Below are positions 49,929 to 59,779 of a stretch of DNA of 64,000 nt, piece by piece. Made by a program: the position numbers and the translations under genes. This DNA comes from Candidatus Woesearchaeota archaeon. GTDB lineage: Archaea > Nanobdellota > Nanobdellia > Woesearchaeales > JACJVV01. Location: assembly GCA_020637495.1 (NCBI GenBank), contig JACJVV010000001.1, forward strand, positions 648,230 to 712,229, written 5' to 3'. Position 1 is the stretch's first letter. Every line of letters begins with the position of its first letter. A model generated the notes under the pieces. The model ran no database searches, had not been told where the DNA came from, and saw nothing but the letters and a program-made list of their open reading frames with translations.

Positions 49929-51658
49929 TTATTCCTAAAGGTTCCTCTTCTTCTCTCTATATAATCAATTATATCCTGGTCGAATCTTCTAATCTCTTTA
50001 TTATCCTTTCTGCTATTAACTTTATTGTTGAAGTTATTCATATCAGCCATCTTCTTGCTCAGCACCTTGCTTGAGGAAAAATCCTTCAGAAGAGTAGCAA
50101 GCTGTTGCTGGTTTATGTATGAAGGGTAGATAACATAGTCAGCGCCTGCCTTATATAACTCAAGAGACTCTTTGATATCTTTGGCAGTAACAATTACAGT
50201 TGACTTGTATCTTCTTTTCATCTCCTTGATTATCAGCTTGTTCTCGGTATTGTCTATTCTTCCAGAAATCACGACTTCAGGGTTCTTGAAGATAATATGG
50301 TCGAAGAAGTCAGATGAATGAGGTGAATCGAACATCACATTGACGTTATCTCTCTTTGCATTCTCTACATGTTCAGGGTCGTTGTCTATCACTATGCAGC
50401 TCTTTTTCATGTTATGGATTTGTCTAATGACTTCCTCTCCAAATTCATAATATCCGAACAATATGATATGTGCATCTATCTTCGAGTCTGATTCCTTATC
50501 AGGGTTATATCTTTTCTTATTCTTCAATATCCTGTCAAGGATCTCTAGAAGTTTTCTATCATACTTGATTATGTATGAGCTTATTATCATCGATGCAATG
50601 ACCATCAGTATTATCAGTGAAAGCAGTTTTTCACTTATCAGATCACCACTTGCAACTGCCATTATTATGCCGAACTCACTCAGGTTTGCAAGGTATGTAC
50701 TTGACAGGAAAGATGTTTTTATATCATATTTCTGACTTCTCAGGCTGATATATGTTATTGCAAGCTTTGCGATTATGGAAATTATCAGATAAACTGCTGC
50801 CAATATAATTAGGCTAGCATCAAGGTCAAACTTTATCTGGAAACCAAGTCCTACAAAGAATATCATATTGAAGAATAGAGTGAGATTCCTTAGCTTGCCG
50901 TGTATATCTGTCTTGTATATGGTGTTACCAAGTATGACTCCTCCTATGAATGCACCTATTGTCCTAGAATAGTCAAACAGGTGGGCAATCTCACCGAAAG
51001 CAAAGCATACTCCTAATGACGTTATGAACATAAGTTCTGAGTACTTACTGACAAACCTGAAAAAAGGATTCATCAGGAACCTTATTGATATGAATGCAAT
51101 AACTAAAAGTGCAATCGCATTTATTGGAATCATCCAAAGATTCACATTATCATTGCTTATGGTGCCCATTATTGTTATTGCCAAGATAGCTATGATATCC
51201 TGGATGATAAGGGTTGAGATTACTATCTTTCCATGCATGTTGCCTATTTCATGCTTATCCTCAATCCATTTTGCAGTGAACAGAGTGCTAGATAGCATAA
51301 GCAGTATAGCAAGATGCAGTCTATCAATCAATGATAGATTGAAAGGCAATGTGATTGCATATCCTATCGAGAAGAATAATACTGACTGGATGAGGGTGGC
51401 CTTGAACACTTCTTTTCCAAGATATCTTAGGCTTTTAAGATCGAATTCCAGTCCCATCAAGAAAAGCATAACCATTATACCTAAATCAGTGAATGCAATC
51501 ATAAGATCGTTCAGATGGTTGCTTTTTACATATCCTGCAAAGAATAATCCAGCTAATACGTAACCGATGATTATAGGCTGCTTTAAGATTTTAGTGATGA
51601 CAGCAATTCCTACTATAACTATCAAAAGCAGGCCAAATTCAGGGACGATGTCTATCAT
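49919..51658 (-). CDS. CPA2-family cation:proton antiporter with TrkA-N domain
   Basis: 579 residues: about twelve membrane helices with KefB/GerN-type sequence (IIGYVLAGLFFAGY, LMLSSTLFTAKWIEDKHEIG, SRTIGAFIGGVILGN), then a cytoplasmic NAD-binding RCK domain (IILFGYYEFGEEVIRQIH, VIDNDPEHVENAK). The glycine loop GYYEFG is a variant of GxGxxG. It would exchange K+ or Na+ for protons under nucleotide control. The 3' end of the gene overlaps the tail of the tRNA-end copy. Confidence 0.9.
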   Translation of the reverse strand: MIDIVPEFGLLLIVIVGIAVITKILKQPIIIGYVLAGLFFAGYVKSNHLNDLMIAFTDLGIMVMLFLMGLEFDLKSLRYLGKEVFKATLIQSVLFFSIGYAITLPFNLSLIDRLHLAILLMLSSTLFTAKWIEDKHEIGNMHGKIVISTLIIQDIIAILAITIMGTISNDNVNLWMIPINAIALLVIAFISIRFLMNPFFRFVSKYSELMFITSLGVCFAFGEIAHLFDYSRTIGAFIGGVILGNTIYKTDIHGKLRNLTLFFNMIFFVGLGFQIKFDLDASLIILAAVYLIISIIAKLAITYISLRSQKYDIKTSFLSSTYLANLSEFGIIMAVASGDLISEKLLSLIILMVIASMIISSYIIKYDRKLLEILDRILKNKKRYNPDKESDSKIDAHIILFGYYEFGEEVIRQIHNMKKSCIVIDNDPEHVENAKRDNVNVMFDSPHSSDFFDHIIFKNPEVVISGRIDNTENKLIIKEMKRRYKSTVIVTAKDIKESLELYKAGADYVIYPSYINQQQLATLLKDFSSSKVLSKKMADMNNFNNKVNSRKDNKEIRRFDQDIIDYIERRRGTFRNNKK

Positions 51659-51740
51659 TGTGATTCCTCGGGCCTACAGCTTCATTGTCTCAATTTATAA
51701 AATTGATTATGGATATATAGTCTATCTATCTCTGTTGGAA

Positions 51741-52385
51741 TTATATCTTCTCAAGAACTCTATGGTAATATCTAAGATCAATATCAGGGATAGATTGTAT
51801 CTCATGCCTCCAGATTGTCGTATAGCCAAACTTTAAGGAGATCTGGTCGAACAGTTCAGCTGCCACAAATCTTTCAGGAGGTGTTGCATGACCTATTGTC
51901 CGATTCAGATGTTGCATATATTCTGCTATTTCTTCTTTAGGTATATCATGGCTGTAATAATAATCGCCGAATATTATTCTACCTTCTCTAAGTGAATTCT
52001 CGAAAAACCTGAATAAATTGATCACATCACTTCTTTTGTCATCTCCTGTCATCTCATGGAAAGCTGCATTCATGGTTATTGTATCTATCTCAGGATCTTC
52101 AGAATATATCATGGGGTTACTCCTGCTTAGGATCTCTTTGATGTCATACTTAAAGCCTCGTGTCTTGACATTGTTGTATTCCTTTTTCATCATCCTTTCA
52201 AGAGAACCTCCATCAATATCAATGCCATATAATGTCATTCCTTTATGATGTCTGTCAATTGCGTCTGCAATGGCTCCTTCCTTGCAGCCAAGGTCAAGTA
52301 TTACAGAATTATCATCTATGAATCTGGAGATGCTGTGGTCAAGAATCTCATATACAGTTGGAAAAGTATCCTCTAATACTGTCAT
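51741..52385 (-). CDS. Class I SAM-dependent methyltransferase
   Basis: 214 residues. Motif I VILDLGCKEGAIADAID, acidic end of strand 2 (YGIDIDG), and a strand-4 region DTITMNAAFHEM. The C-terminal part contains Tyr/His-rich loops (FGDYYYSHDIPKEE). The substrate is unknown; it is not next to a biosynthetic cluster. It is divergent from the subtilase gene, with 106 nt between starts. Confidence 0.8.
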   Translation of the reverse strand: MTVLEDTFPTVYEILDHSISRFIDDNSVILDLGCKEGAIADAIDRHHKGMTLYGIDIDGGSLERMMKKEYNNVKTRGFKYDIKEILSRSNPMIYSEDPEIDTITMNAAFHEMTGDDKRSDVINLFRFFENSLREGRIIFGDYYYSHDIPKEEIAEYMQHLNRTIGHATPPERFVAAELFDQISLKFGYTTIWRHEIQSIPDIDLRYYHRVLEKI

Positions 52386-52491
52386 CAGGTTTTCTCTTGT
52401 GTTTTTGTTTTTAAAATTATGCTATTTACCATATATATATCGGATATGAATAATCAGAATATTTATATATTGGGACAGCTGATTTTTATGT

Positions 52492-55092
52492 ATGGATAGA
52501 TGGATGAAAGGCATTCTTGTAGCTTTATTGATAATTGTAATATTGCCCACAGCTTTCAGTTTGGACATCCGAGGTCAGCAGGCATCTGATAATGTTTACG
52601 ATGCAAGCTCTGAGACAACAAGAGTCATAGTCAAGGTAAAAGAACCAAGAGGTGTGGCAAAGGCTGTTGCAAAGATAGGTCTTGGAAATTCTGCAGAGAA
52701 AAATTCTAGGAACAGCGTTATATTAGATTCTGGCATACCTTCTTTCATGGCTTCTCTGACAGATGAAGAGATCGAAGAATTGAGGAATGATCCTAATGTC
52801 GAAGAGATCTTCATCGATAGGCCAATGCAACCTACACTAGATGTCAGTGTTCCTTTGATAAACGCGACAAGCACTTGGGAACTTCAATATAGCGGTTATA
52901 ATCTTACAGGCCAAGGCCAATCAATATGCATAATCGATACAGGCGTGAATTATTCACATCCTGATCTTGGAGGATGCATAGGTGAAGGGTGTAAAGTGAT
53001 TGCAGGGTATGATGCATATTATGCAAATACATTGGATGTCAATATAATGGATTATTGCGGGCATGGGACTCATGTCGCTGGAATAGCAGCCGCAAATGGA
53101 AGCATCAAAGGAGTAGCTCCTGGAGCAAGTATTGTCGCAGTCAATGCTGTCGATCCAAATAACTGCAATGTTCTCTGGACAAGCAATATATCTTCAGGCA
53201 TACAATGGTGCATAAACAATGCAGACACTTACAATATATCTGTCATAAGCATGAGCCTTGGTGACGGAACCAATAATTCCAATTATTGCAGTGATGGCAC
53301 AGCTGCATACATCAATGCTGCAGTGGCACAGAACATCTCAGTCCTTATAGCCTCAGGGAATACAGGTAATTATACAGGTATATCAAGTCCTGCTTGTGTT
53401 GAGAGTGCTATACCAGTAAGCGCAAGCGATGATAATGATGACATAGCCTCATTTGCTGCGAGGAACTGGATGGTACAATTAATGCTTCCAGGTGTTTCCA
53501 TACTCTCAACCTATTATCAGAATTCAGGGTATGCATATTCTTCAGGAACTTCAATGTCAACCCCTCATGCAGCAGGAGCGTTTGCAATAATGAACCAGTA
53601 TCTAGAGTTAAGGGGCATTACCAGGACTCCCTCTCAGATTGAGAGCATTTTCAATTCAACAGGCGTGACAATTTATGATGGTGGTTACAGCAATCTGAAC
53701 TATTCAAGGATTGATCTCTACGAAGCAATACAGTCAATAGACTCAGTCGTCCCTAATGTCACTCTTGATAACCAAAATGGAAGCTATGAGATTGAAGGTA
53801 ATATATCTTTGAACTGCAGCGTCGAGGATACTGATGTAATCTCAAATACAAGCTTATACGGTAATTGGAGCTCCTGGCATATAAACCAGACTAACTATTC
53901 AGGATATAATGATGTGGCTTATTCTTTTGTTGTTGAGCTTTCTGAAGGAGATTACCTATGGAATTGCGAAGCATGTGATGCTTTCAACTGCAATTATTCT
54001 ACATACAACCATACATTTTATGTACGCCCTGATTCTGATAATGATACTATAATAGATGAGTTCGATAATTGTGTATCAATAGCAAATCCTGACCAGAATG
54101 ATACTGATGACGACGGATCAGGTGATCTTTGTGACAGCGATGATGATAATGATGGCATCGATGATGGGAGTGATAATCTCATAGGGAATGCAAGCTTCGT
54201 TAATATTTCCAATTCTTCAATATCACTTCTGAATATATCTGTGAATGGATCAACAAACCTTAGCCAGATATTCACTAATTCACAGACAATAATATTTCAA
54301 GATTCCACATCAACTGTGATGGAGTTCATCTATGATTTTGCATCCAATCCTGTCTTGAATTTTGCAAGCGTCCAGATAATATCACAGACAAATGTTTCAG
54401 CTAATGGATTTGTCATAATAAAAGGCTTGAACTTTTCAAATTTCACCGACAAGAAGACAGTTTATATGAACAAAACAGGAACTAGCACTAATAGGATATG
54501 CGTAAAAGACCAGGAGATAGCATCATTGTCCGAAATGTCATCCTCCTGCAACGGCGCAAATGAAGTATCCTTGATCTGTGATGGAACCTTGAGCAATGGC
54601 TATACTTGCATTCTGATAAATTCAACAACCTATAAGATAACTGGACTGAATTATTCTGGTATAAAGGAATATACTTATACTGCACCACAATCAGGAAGTC
54701 CTGGCGGTGGTGGAGGAGGAGGCGGTGGAGGAAGTTCTAGAACTGCTGAATGTGTTCCATACTACAAATGCGATGAATGGAGCGATTGCATCAATGGATA
54801 TTATCGTCGTGAATGCAATGACCTCAATCAATGCAATAGTACAGATGCTGAATTGATACCTGAGACAATGCTTCGTTGTGAGAGACAACCAATTGTGAAG
54901 AAGGAAGTCAAGACAGAATCTCCTAAACTCCAGGAGACTGGCATATTTGATGATTTCAACCAATCATTGCAGATCGCTTCTATGCCTAAAAGTGATATGA
55001 GTTTGTTATGGTTCATGGTAGTATTCATTGTAGCAGCCTCACTGCTCGGTATCGTTCTAAGTTTCTTGCTGCCTAATTTTGTGAAGAAATGA
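52492..55092 (+). CDS. Secreted subtilisin-like serine protease with multidomain stalk
   Basis: 866 residues: signal peptide (VALLIIVILPTAFSLD), an I9-like propeptide (about 40-115), an S8 catalytic domain with Asp (CIIDTGVNYSHPDLGG), His (GHGTHVAGIAA) and Ser (SGTSMSTPHAAGA), a beta-sandwich, thrombospondin type 3 calcium repeats (DSDNDTIIDEFDNC, DSDDDNDGIDDG), a beta domain, a poly-Gly linker, a Cys-rich knot-like module (CVPYYKCDEWSDC) and a C-terminal membrane helix. It is a cell-surface protease. ATTTATATAT 30 nt upstream gives a leaderless start. Confidence 0.92.
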   Translation: MDRWMKGILVALLIIVILPTAFSLDIRGQQASDNVYDASSETTRVIVKVKEPRGVAKAVAKIGLGNSAEKNSRNSVILDSGIPSFMASLTDEEIEELRNDPNVEEIFIDRPMQPTLDVSVPLINATSTWELQYSGYNLTGQGQSICIIDTGVNYSHPDLGGCIGEGCKVIAGYDAYYANTLDVNIMDYCGHGTHVAGIAAANGSIKGVAPGASIVAVNAVDPNNCNVLWTSNISSGIQWCINNADTYNISVISMSLGDGTNNSNYCSDGTAAYINAAVAQNISVLIASGNTGNYTGISSPACVESAIPVSASDDNDDIASFAARNWMVQLMLPGVSILSTYYQNSGYAYSSGTSMSTPHAAGAFAIMNQYLELRGITRTPSQIESIFNSTGVTIYDGGYSNLNYSRIDLYEAIQSIDSVVPNVTLDNQNGSYEIEGNISLNCSVEDTDVISNTSLYGNWSSWHINQTNYSGYNDVAYSFVVELSEGDYLWNCEACDAFNCNYSTYNHTFYVRPDSDNDTIIDEFDNCVSIANPDQNDTDDDGSGDLCDSDDDNDGIDDGSDNLIGNASFVNISNSSISLLNISVNGSTNLSQIFTNSQTIIFQDSTSTVMEFIYDFASNPVLNFASVQIISQTNVSANGFVIIKGLNFSNFTDKKTVYMNKTGTSTNRICVKDQEIASLSEMSSSCNGANEVSLICDGTLSNGYTCILINSTTYKITGLNYSGIKEYTYTAPQSGSPGGGGGGGGGGSSRTAECVPYYKCDEWSDCINGYYRRECNDLNQCNSTDAELIPETMLRCERQPIVKKEVKTESPKLQETGIFDDFNQSLQIASMPKSDMSLLWFMVVFIVAASLLGIVLSFLLPNFVKK

Positions 55093-55251
55093 TCATTTCT
55101 TCCTTAATCCAAAGAATGAAAAAAAGGCGAAGAATCCGAAGAAACCCATCATCCCTTTGTTTTCTGTCACTATACCAATGATCCCTAGTAAACCTAAGAA
55201 TCCAATGAATCCCATCTTCCATGCATCTTTGTCTTCTATTAGTTTTTTCAT
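55093..55251 (-). CDS. Tiny Phe/Gly-rich membrane protein, 52 residues
   Basis: Translated by hand: MKKLIEDKDAWKMGFIGFLG start, two short hydrophobic stretches (FIGFLGLLGIIGIV and MMGFFGFFAFFSFFG) and a basic end. It is convergent with the subtilase, whose stop abuts its own. Proteins of this composition are common in AT-rich archaea; function unknown. Not certain to be expressed. Confidence 0.5.
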   Translation of the reverse strand: MKKLIEDKDAWKMGFIGFLGLLGIIGIVTENKGMMGFFGFFAFFSFFGLRKK

Positions 55252-55289
55252 TTTATCCTATAAGATAAATTAAAAAAGAAAAATCCTGT

Positions 55290-57380
55290 CTAATAGACAG
55301 GGATCTTTGTGGTTGTTGCATCAAGGGCTATGTTCTTGACTTTGCTCAGATCTGAAATCTTGTTGATCCTCAACAAGTTGTTGGATTTGGTGTAGAGCAG
55401 TTCTTCAATGTATAAGCTTCTTTCTACACTTAATGAATACCAGCTGTCAGATGCCATGCTGTGATCGATCAAGCCTCTCATCTCAATGTCATCTTTTGAG
55501 ACGTTGAAGACCAATGCTCCGTTGTAGTTATTCCCTGGTTCTCTGTAATCATAGTTGTAAACTGGAATTACCATTAAGTTTTTCTCTTTGCTGAAAAGGA
55601 AAGCTTTGTGTTCATAGAATGCACTTGACTGTGCATATCTATCGTTCCCTACATACTTTGCAACCTCTTTTGGATCACTGACATCGCTAACATCAAACAA
55701 TGATATCTTCAATCCAGTAGTCCTGCCTTCATCAGTCGCATCCTGACCTATTCCTATTATTGTGTTCTCATCGTATGGGTGCAGATATCTTGAGAATCCT
55801 GGTATTTTCAATTCTCCTAATGCTTTGATATCCTTAGGGTTGCTTAGGTCTATGACGAAGAATGGATCCACTTGCCTGAATGTCACAAGGTAGAGCCTAT
55901 CTCCCATGAATCTTGTAGAGTATATCCTTTCTCCTTCTGCTAGTCCATCAAGCTCATCGAGCATCTCAAGATCCTTGCTCAATGTGTAGATGTTGTTTGT
56001 TGATTCACTCATCTCTTTTCCATATCTTGACCATCTTGCATTCACAGTCGTGGCAATCCTGAATGTACCATCTTGCGTGTCCTCATCCATTGAGAATTGG
56101 TTCAGGATATGTCCTGGAACTCTTCCATTTGCTTCAGGTTTAACTTCCATGCCATCAACGGAAAGCTTGTTGATTATAGTGTATTCATAGTATTTTATCT
56201 CTTCAAGCCTCTTCTCAAGCTCCTTTTCTACAGCGTCATTCATAGAATCCTGCTCTGCTGGAGGAAGTGAAGCCATATGTCTCTGATAGACTTGCCAGAT
56301 CTTTGATTCTTTCTCATATTGTGAGAGTATGTCATTGTCTGTCTTCTTTAACTTATTGATCAATGATATCTCTTCATCAGTAAGGTCATCCTCAATCATC
56401 TCTTTTACGACCTGCTTCTGGATATCATACTCGTTGATGTATTCTGTGTATGTTATGAATATGTTGTCAGATGACATGTACAGATCCTGGCCATTCTCAA
56501 CCACTACTGTCGTAGTCTCTGTATCATAATTTTTCATATTAATTACGAAGGTGTTTATGTAGTTTGGATACCTGTAGCTGAAATCATAATAATAGATATC
56601 CTCCAATGCTATAGTCCTCTCAACATTATCTTCTAGTATCATTGGCATCGGATGATCATAATCAGGTGTCATCTGTGTAAGGAAGTAGATGCTGTCGCCA
56701 ATCATCCTTGATCTGAAGTAATATCCTTCGAACTTGAATTCTTTTGCTTTGTCAGGTGATTTCCTGTCACTGATGTCATAAACATCAAAATAAGATACAC
56801 CTGATCTAGGCATATAGCTTAGTTTTGCGAAGAAATCCTGGTCATAAAAATACCCGAAGACAGCCAACTTGTCACCATCTATGAAAAGCCCTTCAGGAGT
56901 ATAGTCCAGCTTTATAGTTGAGATAATCTCCGCATCTTCTCCAGGGTATGCCTTTATTATATATAAGATATTGTTAGATACAGTATAGATATAATCTCCG
57001 TCTGTCTTTATTATGTCTGCTTCGTCAACTCCTTCCACTTGGATGTTTGTCTCTGAATAATCTGCTCCAGATGCTTTTGTATTCGCAGCTGTAGCAATGT
57101 CAGCCTCTTCCATACCATCAACTGCCATTGGTGAAGAAATTGCGCCTCTTGGTAGATAGAAATTATCATACATATAACCATCATATCCTGATGATTGGAT
57201 TATGGATTTAAGCTCTTCAACGTTCTTAGCTTGGATAGTATTGACCTCTCCGATGCTTAAGTCAATCTCATTATATGTCCCTTGACCTGTATCTGTCTTA
57301 GGGATCTCTTCTTGTTGGCATGCTGTAAGCATGCTGAATGCAAAAATAATCATTAATACTGTTGCAAATACCTTCTTCAT
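55290..57380 (-). CDS. Beta-propeller lipoprotein
   Basis: 696 residues from ATG 57380, chosen for the GGAGGAG 7-8 nt upstream. Lipoprotein signal with lipobox LTAC; then a C-terminal beta-propeller family region with repeated blades (DADIIKTDGDYIYTVSNNILYIIKAYPG; YFDVYDISDRKSPDKAKEF; LFDVSDVSDPKEVAKYVG; YIEELLYTKSNNLLRINKI). The family (secreted beta-propeller, DUF-type) is found in Firmicutes and methanogens. Its start overlaps the stop of the membrane HTH gene by 4 nt (ATGA), which means translational coupling and probable joint function as sensor and regulator. Confidence 0.88.
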   Translation of the reverse strand: MKKVFATVLMIIFAFSMLTACQQEEIPKTDTGQGTYNEIDLSIGEVNTIQAKNVEELKSIIQSSGYDGYMYDNFYLPRGAISSPMAVDGMEEADIATAANTKASGADYSETNIQVEGVDEADIIKTDGDYIYTVSNNILYIIKAYPGEDAEIISTIKLDYTPEGLFIDGDKLAVFGYFYDQDFFAKLSYMPRSGVSYFDVYDISDRKSPDKAKEFKFEGYYFRSRMIGDSIYFLTQMTPDYDHPMPMILEDNVERTIALEDIYYYDFSYRYPNYINTFVINMKNYDTETTTVVVENGQDLYMSSDNIFITYTEYINEYDIQKQVVKEMIEDDLTDEEISLINKLKKTDNDILSQYEKESKIWQVYQRHMASLPPAEQDSMNDAVEKELEKRLEEIKYYEYTIINKLSVDGMEVKPEANGRVPGHILNQFSMDEDTQDGTFRIATTVNARWSRYGKEMSESTNNIYTLSKDLEMLDELDGLAEGERIYSTRFMGDRLYLVTFRQVDPFFVIDLSNPKDIKALGELKIPGFSRYLHPYDENTIIGIGQDATDEGRTTGLKISLFDVSDVSDPKEVAKYVGNDRYAQSSAFYEHKAFLFSKEKNLMVIPVYNYDYREPGNNYNGALVFNVSKDDIEMRGLIDHSMASDSWYSLSVERSLYIEELLYTKSNNLLRINKISDLSKVKNIALDATTTKIPVY

Positions 57381-58033
57381 TTTCTTCTCCTCCATAGGTA
57401 GATTATATAATCAATAATAAGCCATGCTAAAATTATGAAAAAGCATCCAGCAAGGAACCAAAGAGCAACATTGGGCCCAGATTGCGCTGTAGCATTATAC
57501 ATCTCAGCTATAGGTGCTGCAGCGACCGAGTCAGTTGCAGCTCTTCCAGCTTCGTCTGCAACTGCTTGTATAGCTTCAGGCATAGGGGCTGCTTTTGCTA
57601 GCATGCTTGCCGAAGCAACAGGTGCTTTTGCCATGAATGCATTGTAGAAATGTATCAATGCACTTCCTACTATGCCGACCAGAGCAACAGGAAGTATTGA
57701 CCTTAGTTTCTCCTTTATACCATATGTCTTTGCTGATTTAGGCGCAATGATGATGTACTGATTTGCAAGCTTGTAATGCATGACTTCCTTCATCCGTTTG
57801 CTGTAATGGTATTCTTCTGCAACAACAAGACCGCTTCTTATCAATTGCTGAAGGTTGTAATGCACAGTTGAGATAGGCTGTTTCAATGCCATTGATAGCT
57901 CTGTCTCAGTGTATTCCTTGTCAGCCAATGCATCAAGTATCTTCCTGCATGTATCATTGGTCATGACTTGGGCGACTTTCTTGGTCTCTTCGTCATCAAG
58001 GCTTACCATCAGTAGCTTTTTTTTGCTTGCCAT
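57377..58033 (-). CDS. Membrane-bound winged-helix regulator
   Basis: 218 residues from ATG 58033; TATAAATA about 25 nt upstream gives a leaderless start, and the ATG at 58075 lies before it. Residues about 15-85 form an ArsR-like winged helix (NDTCRKILDALADKEYTETELSMALKQ, STVHYNLQQLIRSGLVVAEEY). Then a membrane helix (ILPVALVGIVGSALIHFY), an Ala/Met/Pro-rich outside loop of about 65 residues, and a second helix (VALWFLAGCFFIILAWLIIDYI). A one-component regulator tethered to the membrane, likely sensing through the loop with the beta-propeller lipoprotein. Confidence 0.85.
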   Translation of the reverse strand: MASKKKLLMVSLDDEETKKVAQVMTNDTCRKILDALADKEYTETELSMALKQPISTVHYNLQQLIRSGLVVAEEYHYSKRMKEVMHYKLANQYIIIAPKSAKTYGIKEKLRSILPVALVGIVGSALIHFYNAFMAKAPVASASMLAKAAPMPEAIQAVADEAGRAATDSVAAAPIAEMYNATAQSGPNVALWFLAGCFFIILAWLIIDYIIYLWRRRK

Positions 58034-58126
58034 AATGGATGATATTGATATCGTGTATTTATATGCTTTTTTCACTTCAAATTGAGTTGAAGTCTAGATT
58101 AATATAGGGAAAGTTCTATTGTTATT

Positions 58127-58202
58127 AGCATTCAGGAAAAAGGATAGTTAACGCGCGATATTGATGTACACCGTAATCGCGTCCTGGAGAATGTTTTTTT
58201 TT
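58127..58202 (+). ncRNA. Structured repeat RNA, copy 2
   Basis: Shorter sister of 12161-12283. Positions 58155-58160 (CGCGAT) pair with 58177-58182 (ATCGCG); the loop holds the conserved GATGTACA and TA. It lacks the two extra hairpins of copy 1 and ends in ATG plus eight T. It lies between two minus-strand genes, in the 220-bp gap 58034-58253, where nothing else is seen. Confidence 0.5.
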
Positions 58203-58253
58203 ATATATGATATTTCTTATTAAATGGAATTTTTACTAGGAAATAAAACAACT

Positions 58254-59147
58254 CTAAATTATCATAGTTATGAAGAATGTGAAGAAGTTCCCGAATATTA
58301 ATGCCATGATGTAACCTAGAAAGAATGCTGGAATGAATGGAATACCGATCTTAACTGGGATCTTTTTGATCTTTAGCTTTTTTAATAATGCTATCTGCTT
58401 TTTTGTTATTCCTAAATCTTTAGGTCCGCAGATGTATCTTCCCTTATGCTTCACTTCTTTCTCTATCCAGTCGCCTTCAGTGATATCTTTTGGGGAAAGC
58501 ATCAGGACCATTGTTCCTTTCTCGACACTTTTTGCGAATATGTAGATATAACCTATAAGCACTACCAATATTATCAATGGAAACATGAGCATCCTGATCT
58601 CAGGCATGAATATTGCGATAGCTAAAAGCACAGCACCAATTATTAATGATGTAAGCTTAATTGTTTTAGCTTTCTTGCTCTCAATCTTCCATGTAGTGAT
58701 GAATTTATCCTTATTCTTGAATGCTACAACTATGCTCCATATTAGGCCGAACACAGATCCTGCAATGAACATGTTTATTATGAATGATATCAGCAAGCTA
58801 TTCCATATCAATAGGCCATCAAGTGGCATTATTGGAAGTCCAAAAAGAATTCCTAGGCCCATTATCATCTTTGCATCTCCTCCACCCCATTGTCCTGCAT
58901 AGAACATGGTTAGGGCGATAATCATTGTGACAATGAACCCAGCAGCAGCAGATACTATGACCATTGGATCAAGGGTAATTGTTGCGTAGATAAGCCTTAG
59001 TGCTATTGCTGAGCAAAAAAGCCCATAATTCACCATATCTGCAACTTCCCTTTTCTTGAAATCACTGATAGAACCTATTGTTAAGACTGCCAATGCAACG
59101 ATTGTTGCAATGATGTTGTATGAACTTGAACTGAAATCAATTATCAT
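58254..59147 (-). CDS. Archaeal prepilin peptidase (A24 family)
   Basis: 297 residues, six to eight membrane helices. The two catalytic Asp are in GSISDFKKREVADMVNY and GGGDAKMIMGLG (GxGD). It cleaves the class III signal peptides of pilins, such as those at 6710-7810 and 7849-8955. A cytoplasmic loop of about 60 residues follows mid-protein. It is unlinked to the pilin operon in this window. Confidence 0.92.
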   Translation of the reverse strand: MIIDFSSSSYNIIATIVALAVLTIGSISDFKKREVADMVNYGLFCSAIALRLIYATITLDPMVIVSAAAGFIVTMIIALTMFYAGQWGGGDAKMIMGLGILFGLPIMPLDGLLIWNSLLISFIINMFIAGSVFGLIWSIVVAFKNKDKFITTWKIESKKAKTIKLTSLIIGAVLLAIAIFMPEIRMLMFPLIILVVLIGYIYIFAKSVEKGTMVLMLSPKDITEGDWIEKEVKHKGRYICGPKDLGITKKQIALLKKLKIKKIPVKIGIPFIPAFFLGYIMALIFGNFFTFFITMII

Positions 59148-59205
59148 CTTATGTTTTTACGCTATGGGTTTTATAAATTTTTAGGGTTTAATCTTTCGCT
59201 TGAGA

Positions 59206-59664
59206 TTATGCGACGAGCTGCAGCTCATGTTTCATGAGCTTCTTCAGAAGCCTCCTCAATCCATGTTCTAGATCTTTTATCTCCCTCCTTAACACAGATC
59301 TTATGCTTTTACCGCTCTGGTCCTTATCAGATGTGATGTCTTCATGGAAATGATCTGCTTCTGCCATCAATCTTAATCTGCAGTGAGGAAAATTCCTGTC
59401 AGGTATGATCATGATCGAAACTTTCTCATTTATTGTAGTGTCTTTAGGTTCAGCATAGTAAGCGATGAAATACATCAGTCCATGCCCTATCTCCTGACCT
59501 TTGACACAATTGTGATCTTTAGTTATCCCGACCTTATGAAATATCCTGTCAATATCATGCTGATACTTCCTTAGATAATGGCCTTTTTTAAGTTCATCTA
59601 TTGCCTGTAGAAGTGTATCTTTTCTAGTGAACCTGTTTGGAATGAATGGGTTAATCAGTGCCAT
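59206..59664 (-). CDS. His-rich orphan protein
   Basis: 152 residues, soluble, with many His (GHGLMYF, HCRLRLMAEADHFHED) and a basic C-terminal helix (LRREIKDLEHGLRRLLKKLMKHEL). It could bind metal. No family recognised. The spacer 59665-59740 upstream is A/T-rich, with a TTATATATAA box near 59681 that likely serves it. Confidence 0.55.
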   Translation of the reverse strand: MALINPFIPNRFTRKDTLLQAIDELKKGHYLRKYQHDIDRIFHKVGITKDHNCVKGQEIGHGLMYFIAYYAEPKDTTINEKVSIMIIPDRNFPHCRLRLMAEADHFHEDITSDKDQSGKSIRSVLRREIKDLEHGLRRLLKKLMKHELQLVA

Positions 59665-59734
59665 ATTACTACCTATGTATCCTATTTATATATAATTTAC
59701 TTAGATTAAGTTTAAATCCGGCATTTCTGACCAT

Positions 59735-59749
59735 TATATTTATAAATAA
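59735..59749 (+). promoter_or_regulatory. TATA box of the L7Ae operon
   Basis: TATATTTATAAATAA, about 27 nt before a predicted start near 59765-59770. This leaves a leader of about 120 nt before the L7Ae ATG, long for this genome. Confidence 0.5.
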
Positions 59750-59779
59750 ACTAGGGATTGCTAATGATACCGATGATTT

